The position numbers and the translations under genes are program-made. A DNA stretch of 64,000 nt from Haloflavibacter putidus (lineage in GTDB: Bacteria > Bacteroidota > Bacteroidia > Flavobacteriales > Flavobacteriaceae). The stretch lies in the NCBI RefSeq assembly GCF_006546625.1, contig NZ_VIAR01000001.1, positions 124,001-188,000 on the forward strand, given 5' to 3'. Below the pieces are notes generated by a model. That model ran no database searches. It was not told the DNA's origin and worked only from the letters and a program-made list of their open reading frames with translations. Shown here in pieces: positions 8,680-17,645 of this stretch; positions within the stretch are counted from its first letter, which is position 1; the number at the start of each line of letters is the position of its first letter.

Positions 8680-10293
8680 ATGGCGAAGCGTTTTTTCTAT
8701 ATACTTGGCAGTGTTCTCTTTCTTGCGCATTTTACACATTGCGCTAAACGCGGAATGCCTACCGGCGGACCAAAAGACACCATTCCGCCTTCTGTAATAC
8801 GCACTTTTCCAGAAAATTACAGTACCAATTTTGACAAAGAGGAAATTACCATTACTTTTAACGAGTATATTAAATTACAAAATCCGCGGCAGCAAATTAT
8901 TTTCTCGCCTCCTATGGATCCTAAACCAAGTTTACGCCCAATGGGAGGAGCCAGCAAATCTTTAGAAATTCTTATTTTAGACACGCTTGCCAAAAACACC
9001 ACCTACAGTATAAATTTTGGAAAAAGCATTGCAGACAACAATGAGGAAAATCCATTTCCTTTTTACAAATATGTATTTTCTACCGGCAGTTATATAGATT
9101 CTTTGCAAGTTACAGGAAAAGTAAGCAACGTCTTACAAAAAGAAACAGATGCTTTTATTTCTGTAATGTTATATAAAGTAGACTCTACCTATACAGACTC
9201 TGTTATCTACGAAAAAGCACCTACTTATATCGCCTACACAAAAGACAGTACAAACGTTTTTTCTTTAGAAAATTTGAAAGAAGGAAAATATAAAATGTTG
9301 GCTGTAGCCGATAAAAACGAGAATTATAAATTTGATCCAAAAACAGAAAAAATTGGGTTTGTAGAAGGTTTTGTAAACTTACCTACAGATAGCACTTTTA
9401 GCATTTCTGTTTTTCAAGAAAACTTAGATTTAAAACTAATTAGACCAAAACAAGTATCTAAAAATCATCTTATTTTTGGTTACGAAGGTCTGGCAGACAG
9501 CGTAAAAATAAATTTACTTAATGCCCAAACAAGCAGTTATGACTATCAAATTATAAAAGATAATAAAACCGATACTTTGCATTATTGGTTTAAACCATTT
9601 TTTGAAACCGACAGTCTTGTTTTTGAAGTTTCGGGAAAAAATTATAAAGACACTTTGGTAACGCGCATTAAAGATATGTTACCGGACAGCTTAGATATAA
9701 AAGCTTCTGCTCGCGGAAGCATTAATATAGACGAAGATTTTGGGTTGAGCGCTAATATTCCTTTACGGAAAGTAGACACCTCTAAAATACAATTATTTGA
9801 TAAAGACTCTGTTTTGGTAGATTTTAAAACGCGTTATGAAGCTTTATACAACAATTATTTTATAGATTTTGAAAAAGAACCAGAACAAAAATATCGTCTC
9901 AATTTACTACCCGGTGCCTTAACAGATTTTTTCGAAAACCAAAACGACAGCTTGCAATATAGGTTGCAAACCCCAAATTTGGCAGATTTGGGTATTTTGA
10001 ATTTTACGGTAAGCAACTTGAATAATTATCCGGTTTTACTACAACTAACCAACGAAAAAGACGAAGTAGTAAAAGAAAAATACCACACCCAAGAAGATGG
10101 CAATAGTTTTGAGTTATCTTATATAAAACCCGGCACCTATTATGTACGTTTAATTTTTGATGAAAACAGCAATAAAAAATGGGATCCCGGTAATTTCCTA
10201 AAAAACCAACAACCCGAAAAAGTAATTCATTACCCAAAAGCCTTAGAAATACGACCAAATTGGGATGTGGTAGAAACCTTTATTTTAAGGTAA
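8680..10293 (+). CDS. Ig-like domain lipoprotein (SbsA-type)
   Basis: 537 residues. The N-terminus is a lipoprotein signal ending at a cysteine (FTHCAKRG). The next segment, GMPTGGPKDTIPPSVIRTFPENYSTNF, is typical of Bacteroidota lipoproteins carrying an N-terminal SbsA-like Ig domain (residues of about 35-135). Two segments resemble carboxypeptidase-regulatory-like beta-sandwiches (KEGKYKMLAVADKNENYKFDPKTEKIG and KPGTYYVRLIFDENSNKKWDPG), each with an Asp/Asn-rich calcium-type loop. It is probably exposed in the periplasm or at the outer membrane; no enzymatic motif is seen. Its 3' end overlaps the convergent nitrilase-family gene by 14 bases. Confidence 0.82.
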   Translation: MAKRFFYILGSVLFLAHFTHCAKRGMPTGGPKDTIPPSVIRTFPENYSTNFDKEEITITFNEYIKLQNPRQQIIFSPPMDPKPSLRPMGGASKSLEILILDTLAKNTTYSINFGKSIADNNEENPFPFYKYVFSTGSYIDSLQVTGKVSNVLQKETDAFISVMLYKVDSTYTDSVIYEKAPTYIAYTKDSTNVFSLENLKEGKYKMLAVADKNENYKFDPKTEKIGFVEGFVNLPTDSTFSISVFQENLDLKLIRPKQVSKNHLIFGYEGLADSVKINLLNAQTSSYDYQIIKDNKTDTLHYWFKPFFETDSLVFEVSGKNYKDTLVTRIKDMLPDSLDIKASARGSINIDEDFGLSANIPLRKVDTSKIQLFDKDSVLVDFKTRYEALYNNYFIDFEKEPEQKYRLNLLPGALTDFFENQNDSLQYRLQTPNLADLGILNFTVSNLNNYPVLLQLTNEKDEVVKEKYHTQEDGNSFELSYIKPGTYYVRLIFDENSNKKWDPGNFLKNQQPEKVIHYPKALEIRPNWDVVETFILR

Positions 10294-11053
10294 AAGCATC
10301 TTGGTCTTGCAAAAAAGCAAAATCTTTTCTGGTTTGCTGCAATTTTTCTGCATCTAGTTCTACCTGAATAATTTCGTCTGTTTCCAGATTTTCTGGTGAG
10401 AGCGGTTGGCCCAAAGCATCTAAAACAATAGAATGTCCATTGTACGCATTGTTATTTTCGTCATTGCCAATCCTGTTTACGCCGGCCACATAACTCATAT
10501 TTTCTATAGCTCGCGCTTTTAAAAGATGATCCCAGGCATAAACTCTTTTTTGCGGCCAGTTGGCATTATAAAATAAAAAATCATAGTCTTCTGTATTTCT
10601 AGCCCAAACCGGAAAACGTAAATCGTAGCAAATAAGCGGACAAATTTTCCAGCCTTTATAATTTACCAATAAACGCTTTTCTCCCGCACTATATTTATGG
10701 TGTTCGCCGGCAAAAGTAAATCTATGGCGTTTATCGTAAGTCTGGTAATGCGCATCCGGAAAAACAAAAAACATACGGTTATAGTAGTTTTCGCCTTCTT
10801 TAATAATTATGCTACCGGCCAGCGCCGTGTTTTTTTCCTGCGCGGTTTGTTGCATCCACGCTAAGGTTTTTCCGCTTTCGGTTTCTGCCAAAGGCTCCGG
10901 GTGCATAGAAAAACCGGTGCTAAACATTTCGGGCAAAATAATTAAATCTGTATTTTGAATAGAAGCAATTTTTTTACTGAAATGTTCTCTGTTGCGTTCT
11001 GCATCTTCCCAAAATAATTCGGTTTGAATTAAGGCGACTTTTAAATTTTCCAT
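10280..11053 (-). CDS. nitrilase-superfamily amidohydrolase, omega-amidase-like
   Basis: 257 residues, full length for a carbon-nitrogen hydrolase. The catalytic triad is visible: Glu in LIILPEMFSTGF (near residue 42), Lys in YDKRHRF (near residue 108) and Cys in ICPLICYDLRFPVWARN (near residue 142). The closest match I know is the YafV/omega-amidase branch, which hydrolyses alpha-ketoglutaramate and related omega-amides. Its tail overlaps the convergent lipoprotein gene by 14 bases, and it is divergent from ssb across a 185-base spacer with repeated TGTAAACA-like boxes. Confidence 0.85.
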   Translation of the reverse strand: MENLKVALIQTELFWEDAERNREHFSKKIASIQNTDLIILPEMFSTGFSMHPEPLAETESGKTLAWMQQTAQEKNTALAGSIIIKEGENYYNRMFFVFPDAHYQTYDKRHRFTFAGEHHKYSAGEKRLLVNYKGWKICPLICYDLRFPVWARNTEDYDFLFYNANWPQKRVYAWDHLLKARAIENMSYVAGVNRIGNDENNNAYNGHSIVLDALGQPLSPENLETDEIIQVELDAEKLQQTRKDFAFLQDQDAFTLK

Positions 11054-11072
11054 AAAGGAAATATACTGAAAT

Positions 11073-11155
11073 TGTAAACAGAAACAAAAAACGATTATCT
11101 AATTACAAACGTTTACAAACAATTGCAAACAGATATAAATGTAAACAACTGTTTA
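11073..11155. promoter_or_regulatory. cluster of TGTAAACA-like boxes between omega-amidase-like gene and ssb
   Basis: TGTAAACA at 11073 and 11140, TGCAAACA at 11124 and the inverted GTTTACA at 11111 lie within 83 bases. The last box is part of the palindrome TAAACA-AC-TGTTTA (11142-11155). The clustering in a divergent intergenic region suggests operator sites for an unknown regulator. The bases are AT-rich, so some repetition could be chance. Confidence 0.35.
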
Positions 11156-11238
11156 AGAACCAACTAAATTTTACCAAGGCTCGCATATTTGTCCTGTTGA
11201 ATTGACCAAACGATATTCAATTAATTAAATCTTTTATT

Positions 11239-11574
11239 ATGAACGCACTTAGAAACAAAGTACAGTTAATTGGCAGATTAGGACAAGAACCTGAAATTGT
11301 AAATTTTAAAGACGGCAACAAAATTGCCAAATTCTCTATGGCTACAGACGATAGTTATAAAGACAAAAACGGCCAAAAAGTAGAACGCGCCTACTGGCAT
11401 AATGTAATAGTTCGCGGTGGTTTGGTAAATGTGGTAGAAAACTACGTTAACAAAGGCCAAGAAATTGCTATAGAAGGCAAATTAACCAACCGTAGTTGGG
11501 AAGATAAAGCCGGTAATAAAAAATATATTACCGAGGTTTTGTGCAATGAATTATTGCTTTTAAGTAAGGCATAA
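11239..11574 (+). CDS. ssb: single-stranded DNA-binding protein, short form
   Basis: 111 residues forming one OB fold: NKVQLIGRLGQEPE at the start, KIAKFSMATDDSYKD and YWHNVIVRGGLVNVVENYVNKGQEI, all typical of bacterial SSB. It ends at LLLLSKA directly after the OB fold. The Gly/Pro-rich linker and the acidic C-terminal tip (usually ending DDIPF) that recruit repair and replication partners are missing. It may be a second, short SSB paralogue with the full-length one elsewhere in the genome, but this cannot be seen here. A hairpin terminator follows at 11675. Confidence 0.93.
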   Translation: MNALRNKVQLIGRLGQEPEIVNFKDGNKIAKFSMATDDSYKDKNGQKVERAYWHNVIVRGGLVNVVENYVNKGQEIAIEGKLTNRSWEDKAGNKKYITEVLCNELLLLSKA

Positions 11575-11674
11575 ATAAGACTTTTCTTAATGTGCTTTTA
11601 ACTACGGACGAAGTAAATGCAATAGCCAGTATTTTTATTGTTTCTTAAACGATAAATAACTGCTAATTTTATAT

Positions 11675-11704
11675 AAAAGCATTCTTTACGGAATGCTTTT
11701 TTTA
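11675..11704 (+). terminator. terminator containing a CTTTACGGAA word
   Basis: AAAAGCATTC pairs with GAATGCTTTT around the loop TTTACG, and the T run continues for seven bases. The 10-mer CTTTACGGAA (11684-11693) spans the loop and the inner ends of both arms. It lies 100 bases after the ssb stop. Confidence 0.75.
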
Positions 11705-11759
11705 TGTTTATAATTATAAATTTCTTATATTTAGAAAGTTACATTATAAATTTAACATT

Positions 11760-12221
11760 ATGGGCATTAAAAACTTTCAAGGAAATCATATTGGTAAAGA
11801 ACCGGTTGCTGCAGAGAAAATAACCGTACGCGATTTTATGACCGAAGATATTACCACTTTTAAAAAAGGCGAATCTATCTTAGACGTGATGGAAACTTTG
11901 GTGAAATTAGGAATATCTGGCGGACCGGTGGTAGACTCCCACAACGAACTTATAGGAATAATTTCTGAAGGAGATTGTATAAAACAAATTGCAGAGTCCC
12001 GCTATTATAATCAACCTATGGAAGCTACAAACGTAGAAGACTATATGATAAAAGATGTAGAAACCGTAAGTCCGGATATGCATTTATTTGATTTAGCCAA
12101 CAAATTTCTAACGCTAAAAATAAGACGTTTCCCCGTTTGTCACGAAAACAAATTAATAGGATTGGTTAGTCAAAAAAGCGTGTTGAAAACCGCTTTAGCC
12201 CTTCACGGCCATAGTTGGTAA
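11760..12221 (+). CDS. tandem CBS-domain protein
   Basis: 153 residues made almost entirely of two CBS domains: residues of about 22-80 (VRDFMTEDITTF, GGPVVDSHNELIGIISEGD) and 93-150 (VEDYMIKDVETVSPD, RRFPVCHENKLIGLVSQKSVL). A CBS pair usually binds adenine nucleotides and regulates a partner. No catalytic domain is fused, so the partner is unknown. The gene is convergent with the deacetylase-like gene, only 2 bases apart, with no room for a terminator between them. Confidence 0.9.
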   Translation: MGIKNFQGNHIGKEPVAAEKITVRDFMTEDITTFKKGESILDVMETLVKLGISGGPVVDSHNELIGIISEGDCIKQIAESRYYNQPMEATNVEDYMIKDVETVSPDMHLFDLANKFLTLKIRRFPVCHENKLIGLVSQKSVLKTALALHGHSW

Positions 12222-12223
12222 AC

Positions 12224-13126
12224 TTAAAAATAAATATCTTGCACCAATCGGTAAGTATTGGCGTGGGCTTCTACAATATATTTTATTTCATTAGAGTAGC
12301 CGCCGCCCATACTTATTTCTACCGGCAAATTTTGTTCTTCTAAGCTTTGCAAAACAAATTTATCTCGCTCTTTGCAACCGGCAAGACTTAAACTAAGTTT
12401 CCCTAGTTTATCGGTTTCTAAAACATCTACTCCAGCTAAATAGAAAACAAAATCTGGCTTTACTTTTTCTAAAAGACCTGGCAATGTTTCCTTAAACTTT
12501 TTAAGATATTCTGCATCTTGAGTCTCATCAGGCAAACCAATATCTAAATCTGATTTTTCTTTTTTAAACGGATAGTTTTTTTCGCCGTGCATAGAAAAAG
12601 TAAAAACCCGGGGTTCTTCCTCAAAAATTTTTGCAGTCCCGTTGCCTTGATGCACATCTAAATCTATAATTAAAATCTGCTTTGCCAAACCTTGATCTAA
12701 CAAATATTGGGCTGCTACCGCTTGATCGTTGAGCATACAAAAACCTTCTGCACTATCGCTATAAGCGTGGTGTGTACCGCCGGCAATATTCATTCCTACG
12801 CCATTTTCTAATGCAAATTGGGCTGCTTGCACCGTACCGCCAGTAATTAAACGTTCGCGTTCTACCATAATCCGCGAAAGCGGAAAACCACTTCGTCTAA
12901 TTTGTTTTTGAGTCCATTTTAAGTTTAAAAAATCATAATAATATTCGGCATCGTGAACAGCCAAAATAGATTTATCGTTTAAAATTTCCGGCTCAAAAAA
13001 ATTATCTTTATTACACGTGCCTTCCAGTAATAATTGTTGCGGCAATAGTTCATATTTTTCCATAGGAAAACGATGCCTAGGCGGCAAAGACAAAACATAA
13101 CTAGGATGAAAACCTATTTTTAGCAC
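12224..13126 (-). CDS. histone deacetylase family protein
   Basis: 300 residues of the class I/II deacetylase (arginase-like) fold. The active-site motifs are NIAGGTHHAYSDSAEGFC (paired His), ILIIDLDVHQGNGTA (metal-binding Asp and His) and the C-terminal GGGYS. Bacterial members deacetylate acetylpolyamines, acetoin-related or other small substrates; the substrate here is not evident. The start is a GTG at 13126, giving the family-like N-terminus MLKIGFHPSYVLSLPPRHRFP; the first in-frame ATG would remove 21 conserved residues. It is 17 bases downstream of metG on the same strand, so probably co-transcribed. Confidence 0.9.
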   Translation of the reverse strand: MLKIGFHPSYVLSLPPRHRFPMEKYELLPQQLLLEGTCNKDNFFEPEILNDKSILAVHDAEYYYDFLNLKWTQKQIRRSGFPLSRIMVERERLITGGTVQAAQFALENGVGMNIAGGTHHAYSDSAEGFCMLNDQAVAAQYLLDQGLAKQILIIDLDVHQGNGTAKIFEEEPRVFTFSMHGEKNYPFKKEKSDLDIGLPDETQDAEYLKKFKETLPGLLEKVKPDFVFYLAGVDVLETDKLGKLSLSLAGCKERDKFVLQSLEEQNLPVEISMGGGYSNEIKYIVEAHANTYRLVQDIYF

Positions 13127-13143
13127 TTCCTAAAATCCGTTTT

Positions 13144-15216
13144 TTAGCTTATAATTTTTCCGCTGTTCACGGCTTTTTCATCCGGATTTACAAAAACCAA
13201 TTTTCCGTCTGCATTTTCTGTCATTAAAATCATGCCCTCGCTTTTGGTACCGCGCAGTTTTATAGGTTTTAAATTGGCAACAACGCTCACTTTTTTACCA
13301 ACAATTTCTTCGGCGGTAAAGTGCTCTGCAATTCCCGAAACAATAGTGCGTTTATCTATACCGGTATCAACAGTTAACACCATTAATTTTTTGGTTTTTG
13401 GCATTTTTTTGGCTTCCAAGATGGTTCCTACGCGTAGATCTAATTTGGTAAAATCGTCAAACTCTATCAATTCTTTTTGCGGGATCACCTCTTCTTCTTC
13501 CGTGGCATTTACTTTTTTGGTAGCTTCCAATTTATCTAACTGGGTTTGAATTTCGTTGTCTTCTACTTTGCTAAACAACAATTCGGTTTTGCCTATTTGG
13601 TGTCCGGCTTCTAGTAAAGCTTCCGCGGAAGCGATTGCCCTCCACTCCGAATTATTTTCGCTCTTATTAGAAGTGATGTTTAGCATTTTACTAAGCTTGG
13701 CAGCGGTAAACGGCAAAAATGGTTTGCTCAAAGTAGCCAAGGCAGCCGCTATTTGAAGTGCCACATACATTACAGTTTTTGTACGCTCTTCATCTGTTTT
13801 AATGGTTTTCCAAGGCTCTTCGTCTGCTAAATATTTATTTCCCAATCGTGCCAAATTCATCATTTCTGCCTGAGCTTCCCTAAAGCGATATTTTTCTATA
13901 GAGCTTGCAATTACGGCAGGATAGGCTTTTAACTCTTCTATGGTTTTTTTATCTATTTCTTTTAATTCCGCGAAAGCGGGAACTTTTCCGTCATAGTATT
14001 TATGCGTCAAAACTGCCACGCGGTTTATAAAATTACCAAAAATACCCACCAATTCGCTATTGTTGCGCTGCTGAAAATCTTTCCACGTAAAGTCGTTGTC
14101 TTTGGTTTCTGGTGCGTTTGCGGTTAAAACATAGCGCAAAACATCTTCTTTGCCGGGAAAATCTTCGAGATATTCATGCAACCAAACCGCCCAATTTCTG
14201 GAAGTAGAAAGTTTGTTACCTTCTAAATTTAAAAATTCGTTGGCCGGCACGTTATCCGGCAAAATATAGTCGCCGTGGGCTTTTAACATACACGGAAAAA
14301 TAATACAGTGAAAAACAATATTGTCTTTTCCTATAAAATGTACCAATTTGGTATCATCGTTTTTCCAATAAGGTTCCCAATCTTTATTTTGACGTTCTGC
14401 CCATTCTTTGGTGGCAGAAATATAGCCAATTGGCGCATCAAACCAAACGTAAAGAACCTTACCGTCGCCGCCTTCTACGGGAACGGGAATTCCCCAATCG
14501 AGATCGCGGGTTACGGCGCGCGGGCGCAAACCATCGTCTATCCAGGATTTACATTGGCCGTAAACGTTAGATTTCCAATCTTTTTTATGTTGGTCTAAAA
14601 TCCACTCTTTTAGCCAAGGTTCGTATTGGTCTAAAGGTAAAAACCAGTGTCGGGTTTCTTTTAAAGTTGGCACGTTGCCGGTTATGGCAGATTTTGGATT
14701 AATTAAATCTGTTGCGTTGTGCGATGTTCCGCATTTTTCACATTGATCGCCATAACTTTCTTCAAAACCACATTTTGGGCAAGTACCAACCACAAATCTA
14801 TCTGCCAGAAATTGTTTTGCTTCCTCGTCGTAGAGTTGCTGAGTTACTTCTTCAATAAATTTACCTTCTTCGTATAATTTTTTAAAAAAAGCAGAAGCGG
14901 TTTCGTGGTGTGTTTTTCCGGAAGTTCTGGAATAATTATCAAATTCAATTCCGAAATCTTGAAAAGATTTACGGATAATAGCATCGTATTTATCTACCAC
15001 ATCTTGCGGACTAACCCCTTCTTTTTTCGCTTTAAGCGTAATTGGCACACCGTGCTCGTCACTACCGCAAACAAATAAAACATCTTCGCCACGCATTTTT
15101 TGGTAGCGCGCATAAATATCTGCAGGAACGTAAACGCCCGCCAAATGACCAATATGAATAGGACCATTGGTATATGGCAAAGCGGCGGTAATGGTATATC
15201 TTTTTGGTGTGCTCAT
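13144..15216 (-). CDS. metG: methionine--tRNA ligase
   Basis: 690 residues. The class I signature HIGH is in [13 protein letters not shown] (near residue 20). A four-cysteine zinc knuckle lies near residues 145-165 (CPKCG and CEKCG). The KMSKS loop appears as KLSTS near residue 337. After a Lys/Glu-rich linker, residues of about 585-690 form a C-terminal EMAPII-like tRNA-binding domain ([24 protein letters not shown]). The enzyme charges initiator and elongator tRNA-Met in the cytoplasm. Length and order match the full MetG1 type with an appended tRNA-binding domain. Confidence 0.97.
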   Translation of the reverse strand: MSTPKRYTITAALPYTNGPIHIGHLAGVYVPADIYARYQKMRGEDVLFVCGSDEHGVPITLKAKKEGVSPQDVVDKYDAIIRKSFQDFGIEFDNYSRTSGKTHHETASAFFKKLYEEGKFIEEVTQQLYDEEAKQFLADRFVVGTCPKCGFEESYGDQCEKCGTSHNATDLINPKSAITGNVPTLKETRHWFLPLDQYEPWLKEWILDQHKKDWKSNVYGQCKSWIDDGLRPRAVTRDLDWGIPVPVEGGDGKVLYVWFDAPIGYISATKEWAERQNKDWEPYWKNDDTKLVHFIGKDNIVFHCIIFPCMLKAHGDYILPDNVPANEFLNLEGNKLSTSRNWAVWLHEYLEDFPGKEDVLRYVLTANAPETKDNDFTWKDFQQRNNSELVGIFGNFINRVAVLTHKYYDGKVPAFAELKEIDKKTIEELKAYPAVIASSIEKYRFREAQAEMMNLARLGNKYLADEEPWKTIKTDEERTKTVMYVALQIAAALATLSKPFLPFTAAKLSKMLNITSNKSENNSEWRAIASAEALLEAGHQIGKTELLFSKVEDNEIQTQLDKLEATKKVNATEEEEVIPQKELIEFDDFTKLDLRVGTILEAKKMPKTKKLMVLTVDTGIDKRTIVSGIAEHFTAEEIVGKKVSVVANLKPIKLRGTKSEGMILMTENADGKLVFVNPDEKAVNSGKIIS

Positions 15217-15238
15217 TGTTTTTAATTTTATTAAGCTG

Positions 15239-15246
15239 CAAAGGTA
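15239..15246 (-). promoter_or_regulatory. -7 promoter element of metG
   Basis: On the minus strand this reads TACCTTTG, a full match to TAnnTTTG, 22 bases before the metG ATG. No clear TTG is seen at the usual -33 spacing. Confidence 0.5.
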
Positions 15247-15322
15247 CGGAAAGCAGACAATTTATAAATTTTTGCAATGTGAAATTATTTCTATATTCAC
15301 ATCCTAAATAACTAAACTTAAA

Positions 15323-15907
15323 ATGATGAAAAAAACAAATCAAATTTTGCTCTTTTTTATCTTGAGCCTGAGCTTGATTGCCTGTAGTAGCAATGATGAC
15401 AGCACGCCTACGCCAACTCCTGAACCGTCGAGTGACAATTATCTTAAAATTGGAGAAAACACCTATGATTTAAAATTTGGAAGACTAGAATATTTTGAAG
15501 AATATAATGGTGTTCACAGCTTTGATTTGGAATTACTAAATGAGGGAATTAGCTCAGAAAATGGCGAGCCAACAACAGAGAACCTTCACGGCATTATTTT
15601 TGAAATTAACACCAGCACTCCCGCTGATATTAATACCGGCACCTATACAGCCAGTACAGATTATATAGATTATTCTTTCAACGGCGCGACAACAGTAGAG
15701 AATTATAATATAGATACCGAAGAAGGACATTATAGAGGAATTAACTCCGGAGAACTGGAAGTTTTACAAAATGGTAATGTTTATGAATTTTCTTTTGAAG
15801 GAAGCACTACAAACGACATACCGGTATCGCTTTATTATAAAGGCGGTTTGATTTGTCCAGATTTGGAGAAAACCAGTAATTCTTCCATAAAGTTTCACAA
15901 AAAATAA
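15323..15907 (+). CDS. small lipoprotein, function unknown
   Basis: 194 residues with a clear lipoprotein signal (LSLSLIACSSNDDS) followed by a Thr/Pro linker (TPTPTPEPSS). The acidic mature part is predicted to be mostly beta strand (YTASTDYIDYSF, GELEVLQNGNVYEFSFEG). The SSNDD after the lipidated cysteine is common in Bacteroidetes lipoproteins and may act as an acidic surface-export signal. I recognise no family. It is a single gene divergent from metG, with a terminator right after. Confidence 0.75.
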   Translation: MMKKTNQILLFFILSLSLIACSSNDDSTPTPTPEPSSDNYLKIGENTYDLKFGRLEYFEEYNGVHSFDLELLNEGISSENGEPTTENLHGIIFEINTSTPADINTGTYTASTDYIDYSFNGATTVENYNIDTEEGHYRGINSGELEVLQNGNVYEFSFEGSTTNDIPVSLYYKGGLICPDLEKTSNSSIKFHKK

Positions 15908-15932
15908 CACATAGTTAAACTTTAATACAATC

Positions 15933-15968
15933 AATCCCTCCTTTTTTTAAATTGGAGGGATTTTTTTA
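15933..15968 (+). terminator. rho-independent terminator after the lipoprotein gene
   Basis: AATCCCTCC pairs with GGAGGGATT around a 12-base T-rich loop and is followed by TTTTTT. It lies 25 bases after the stop at 15907. Confidence 0.8.
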
Positions 15969-15994
15969 TCTTCCCATATTACTAAAAAGCCTTT

Positions 15995-16897
15995 ATGAAC
16001 ATTCCTAAAAAACTTCAAAAAAACGACAAAGTAGCAATAATTGCCACTGCAAGAAAAGTAAAAAAAGAAGACTTACAACCCGCAATTAACCTATTAGAAT
16101 CTTGGAACCTGGTTACTGTAATTGGTTCTAGTATTGGTTTGGAAAACAATCAATTTGCCGGCAGTGATAAAGAGCGCGCAGCAGATTTGCAACAACAACT
16201 AGACAACCCTGAAATTAAAGCCATTTGGTGTGCCAAAGGCGGTTATGGCACGGTGCGTATTTTAGATTTACTCGATTTTTCTAAATTTAAAAAATATCCA
16301 AAATGGTTAATTGGCTATAGCGATGTTACCGCTTTACATAGTCATTTAAACACTTTAAGAATTGCCACTTTACACGGCCCAATTGCTTTAGATATAGAAA
16401 AAAAACCACAAAAAACAAGAGATATTCTTCGAAAAGCACTTTTTCAAGAAGACTTAAATTACCAATTTAAAAGCGATAGTTTAAACCGAAACGGAACCGC
16501 TAAAGGAGAGCTCGTAGGCGGAAATCTTTCGGTTTTATATTCGCTTATGGGAAGTAAAACAGATCTTGACCTTAACGGAAAAATCTTATTCTTAGAAGAT
16601 TTAGACGAATACCTTTACCATATTGATAGAATGCTGCAAAACCTAAAACGCAACGGCTGGTTTAAACAACTTAACGGTCTTATAATTGGCGGAATGAGCA
16701 ATATGAACGATAACAACATACCCTTTGGTAAAACCGCCAAAGAAATAATTGCAGAAACCGTAGCAGAATATGATTTTCCCGTAGCGTTTAATTTCCCCGC
16801 CGGACATATAGACGACAACTGCACCCTCCTATTGGGACAAAAAGTAAACTTACAGGTAGAAGCAAAAGGAAGTGCTTTAAAATATTCTGGTTTTTAA
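15995..16897 (+). CDS. LD-carboxypeptidase (peptidase S66)
   Basis: 300 residues. The catalytic triad of S66 murein LD-carboxypeptidases is visible: Ser in IGYSDVTALHSH (near residue 110), Glu in LEDLDEYLYHIDRML (near residue 205) and His in PAGHIDDNCTL (near residue 272). AKGGYGTVRILD is a further family motif. The enzyme removes the terminal D-Ala from tetrapeptides during peptidoglycan recycling, and LdcA-type members are cytoplasmic. No signal peptide is present, as expected. Confidence 0.93.
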   Translation: MNIPKKLQKNDKVAIIATARKVKKEDLQPAINLLESWNLVTVIGSSIGLENNQFAGSDKERAADLQQQLDNPEIKAIWCAKGGYGTVRILDLLDFSKFKKYPKWLIGYSDVTALHSHLNTLRIATLHGPIALDIEKKPQKTRDILRKALFQEDLNYQFKSDSLNRNGTAKGELVGGNLSVLYSLMGSKTDLDLNGKILFLEDLDEYLYHIDRMLQNLKRNGWFKQLNGLIIGGMSNMNDNNIPFGKTAKEIIAETVAEYDFPVAFNFPAGHIDDNCTLLLGQKVNLQVEAKGSALKYSGF

Positions 16898-16976
16898 ACC
16901 AATTCTAAATTAGATTTTTACTGAATTTACTTCCAGAAAACCCGTATTTTAGACGTCAATTTAAAATTACGCGCTT

Positions 16977-17642
16977 GTGTGGTTTATCAAAAATGCAATT
17001 ACCCGCAAAAACTTAATGGCCTTAACCGGTCTTTTTCTCTGTTTTTTCCTAATTATACATTTGTTGGGAAATTTACAATTATTGCTACCGCAGGAAAAAG
17101 CACAGCTGCAATACAATGCGTATAGCGCATTCTTATCTGGTAACATTCTTATTAAAATGGTTTCCTATGTTTTGTATGCTACAATAATCTTGCATAGTAT
17201 AGATGCTGTTTACCTTAGCATAAAAGCCAAAAAAGCTGCCGGAAAATCGTATGCAAAAGATAGGCGAAATCGTGCAAGCACTTGGTACTCGCGCCAAATG
17301 ATGCTCTTAGGACTTATTGTTTTTGCTTTTTTGGTAATTCATTTTAAAGACTTTTGGTTTCCGTATAAGTTCACAAAAATGCCAACCGATCTTCAAGGAA
17401 ACAAAGATTTATACACGTTGGTTGTTCTTGCTTTTCAAGAATTATGGTATGTAATTTTGTATACTGTTGCTATTTTGGCTTTGGGTTTTCATTTATTACA
17501 CGGTTTTTTTAGCGCCCACAGAAGTTTGGGTTTGTACCACCCGTATTACAATAAAATAATAAAATTTATAGGAGTTGTTTTTGCAGTTGTTATGACTTTT
17601 GGCTACCTCATCATTCCGTTTTACCTCTATTTAAATCTATAA
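16977..17642 (+). CDS. sdhC: succinate dehydrogenase cytochrome b subunit
   Basis: 221 residues with five hydrophobic segments, the single fused diheme cytochrome b558 type found in type B succinate:quinone oxidoreductases. Histidines in the membrane helices (FLIIHLLGN, ATIILHSIDA, FLVIHFKDF, GFHLLHGFFSAHRSLG) are candidate heme ligands. The start is a GTG at 16977; no usable upstream ATG is seen, and a later ATG would cut into the first helix. It is the first gene of sdhCAB, with 3 bases to sdhA. Confidence 0.93.
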   Translation: MWFIKNAITRKNLMALTGLFLCFFLIIHLLGNLQLLLPQEKAQLQYNAYSAFLSGNILIKMVSYVLYATIILHSIDAVYLSIKAKKAAGKSYAKDRRNRASTWYSRQMMLLGLIVFAFLVIHFKDFWFPYKFTKMPTDLQGNKDLYTLVVLAFQELWYVILYTVAILALGFHLLHGFFSAHRSLGLYHPYYNKIIKFIGVVFAVVMTFGYLIIPFYLYLNL

Positions 17643-17645
17643 ATT

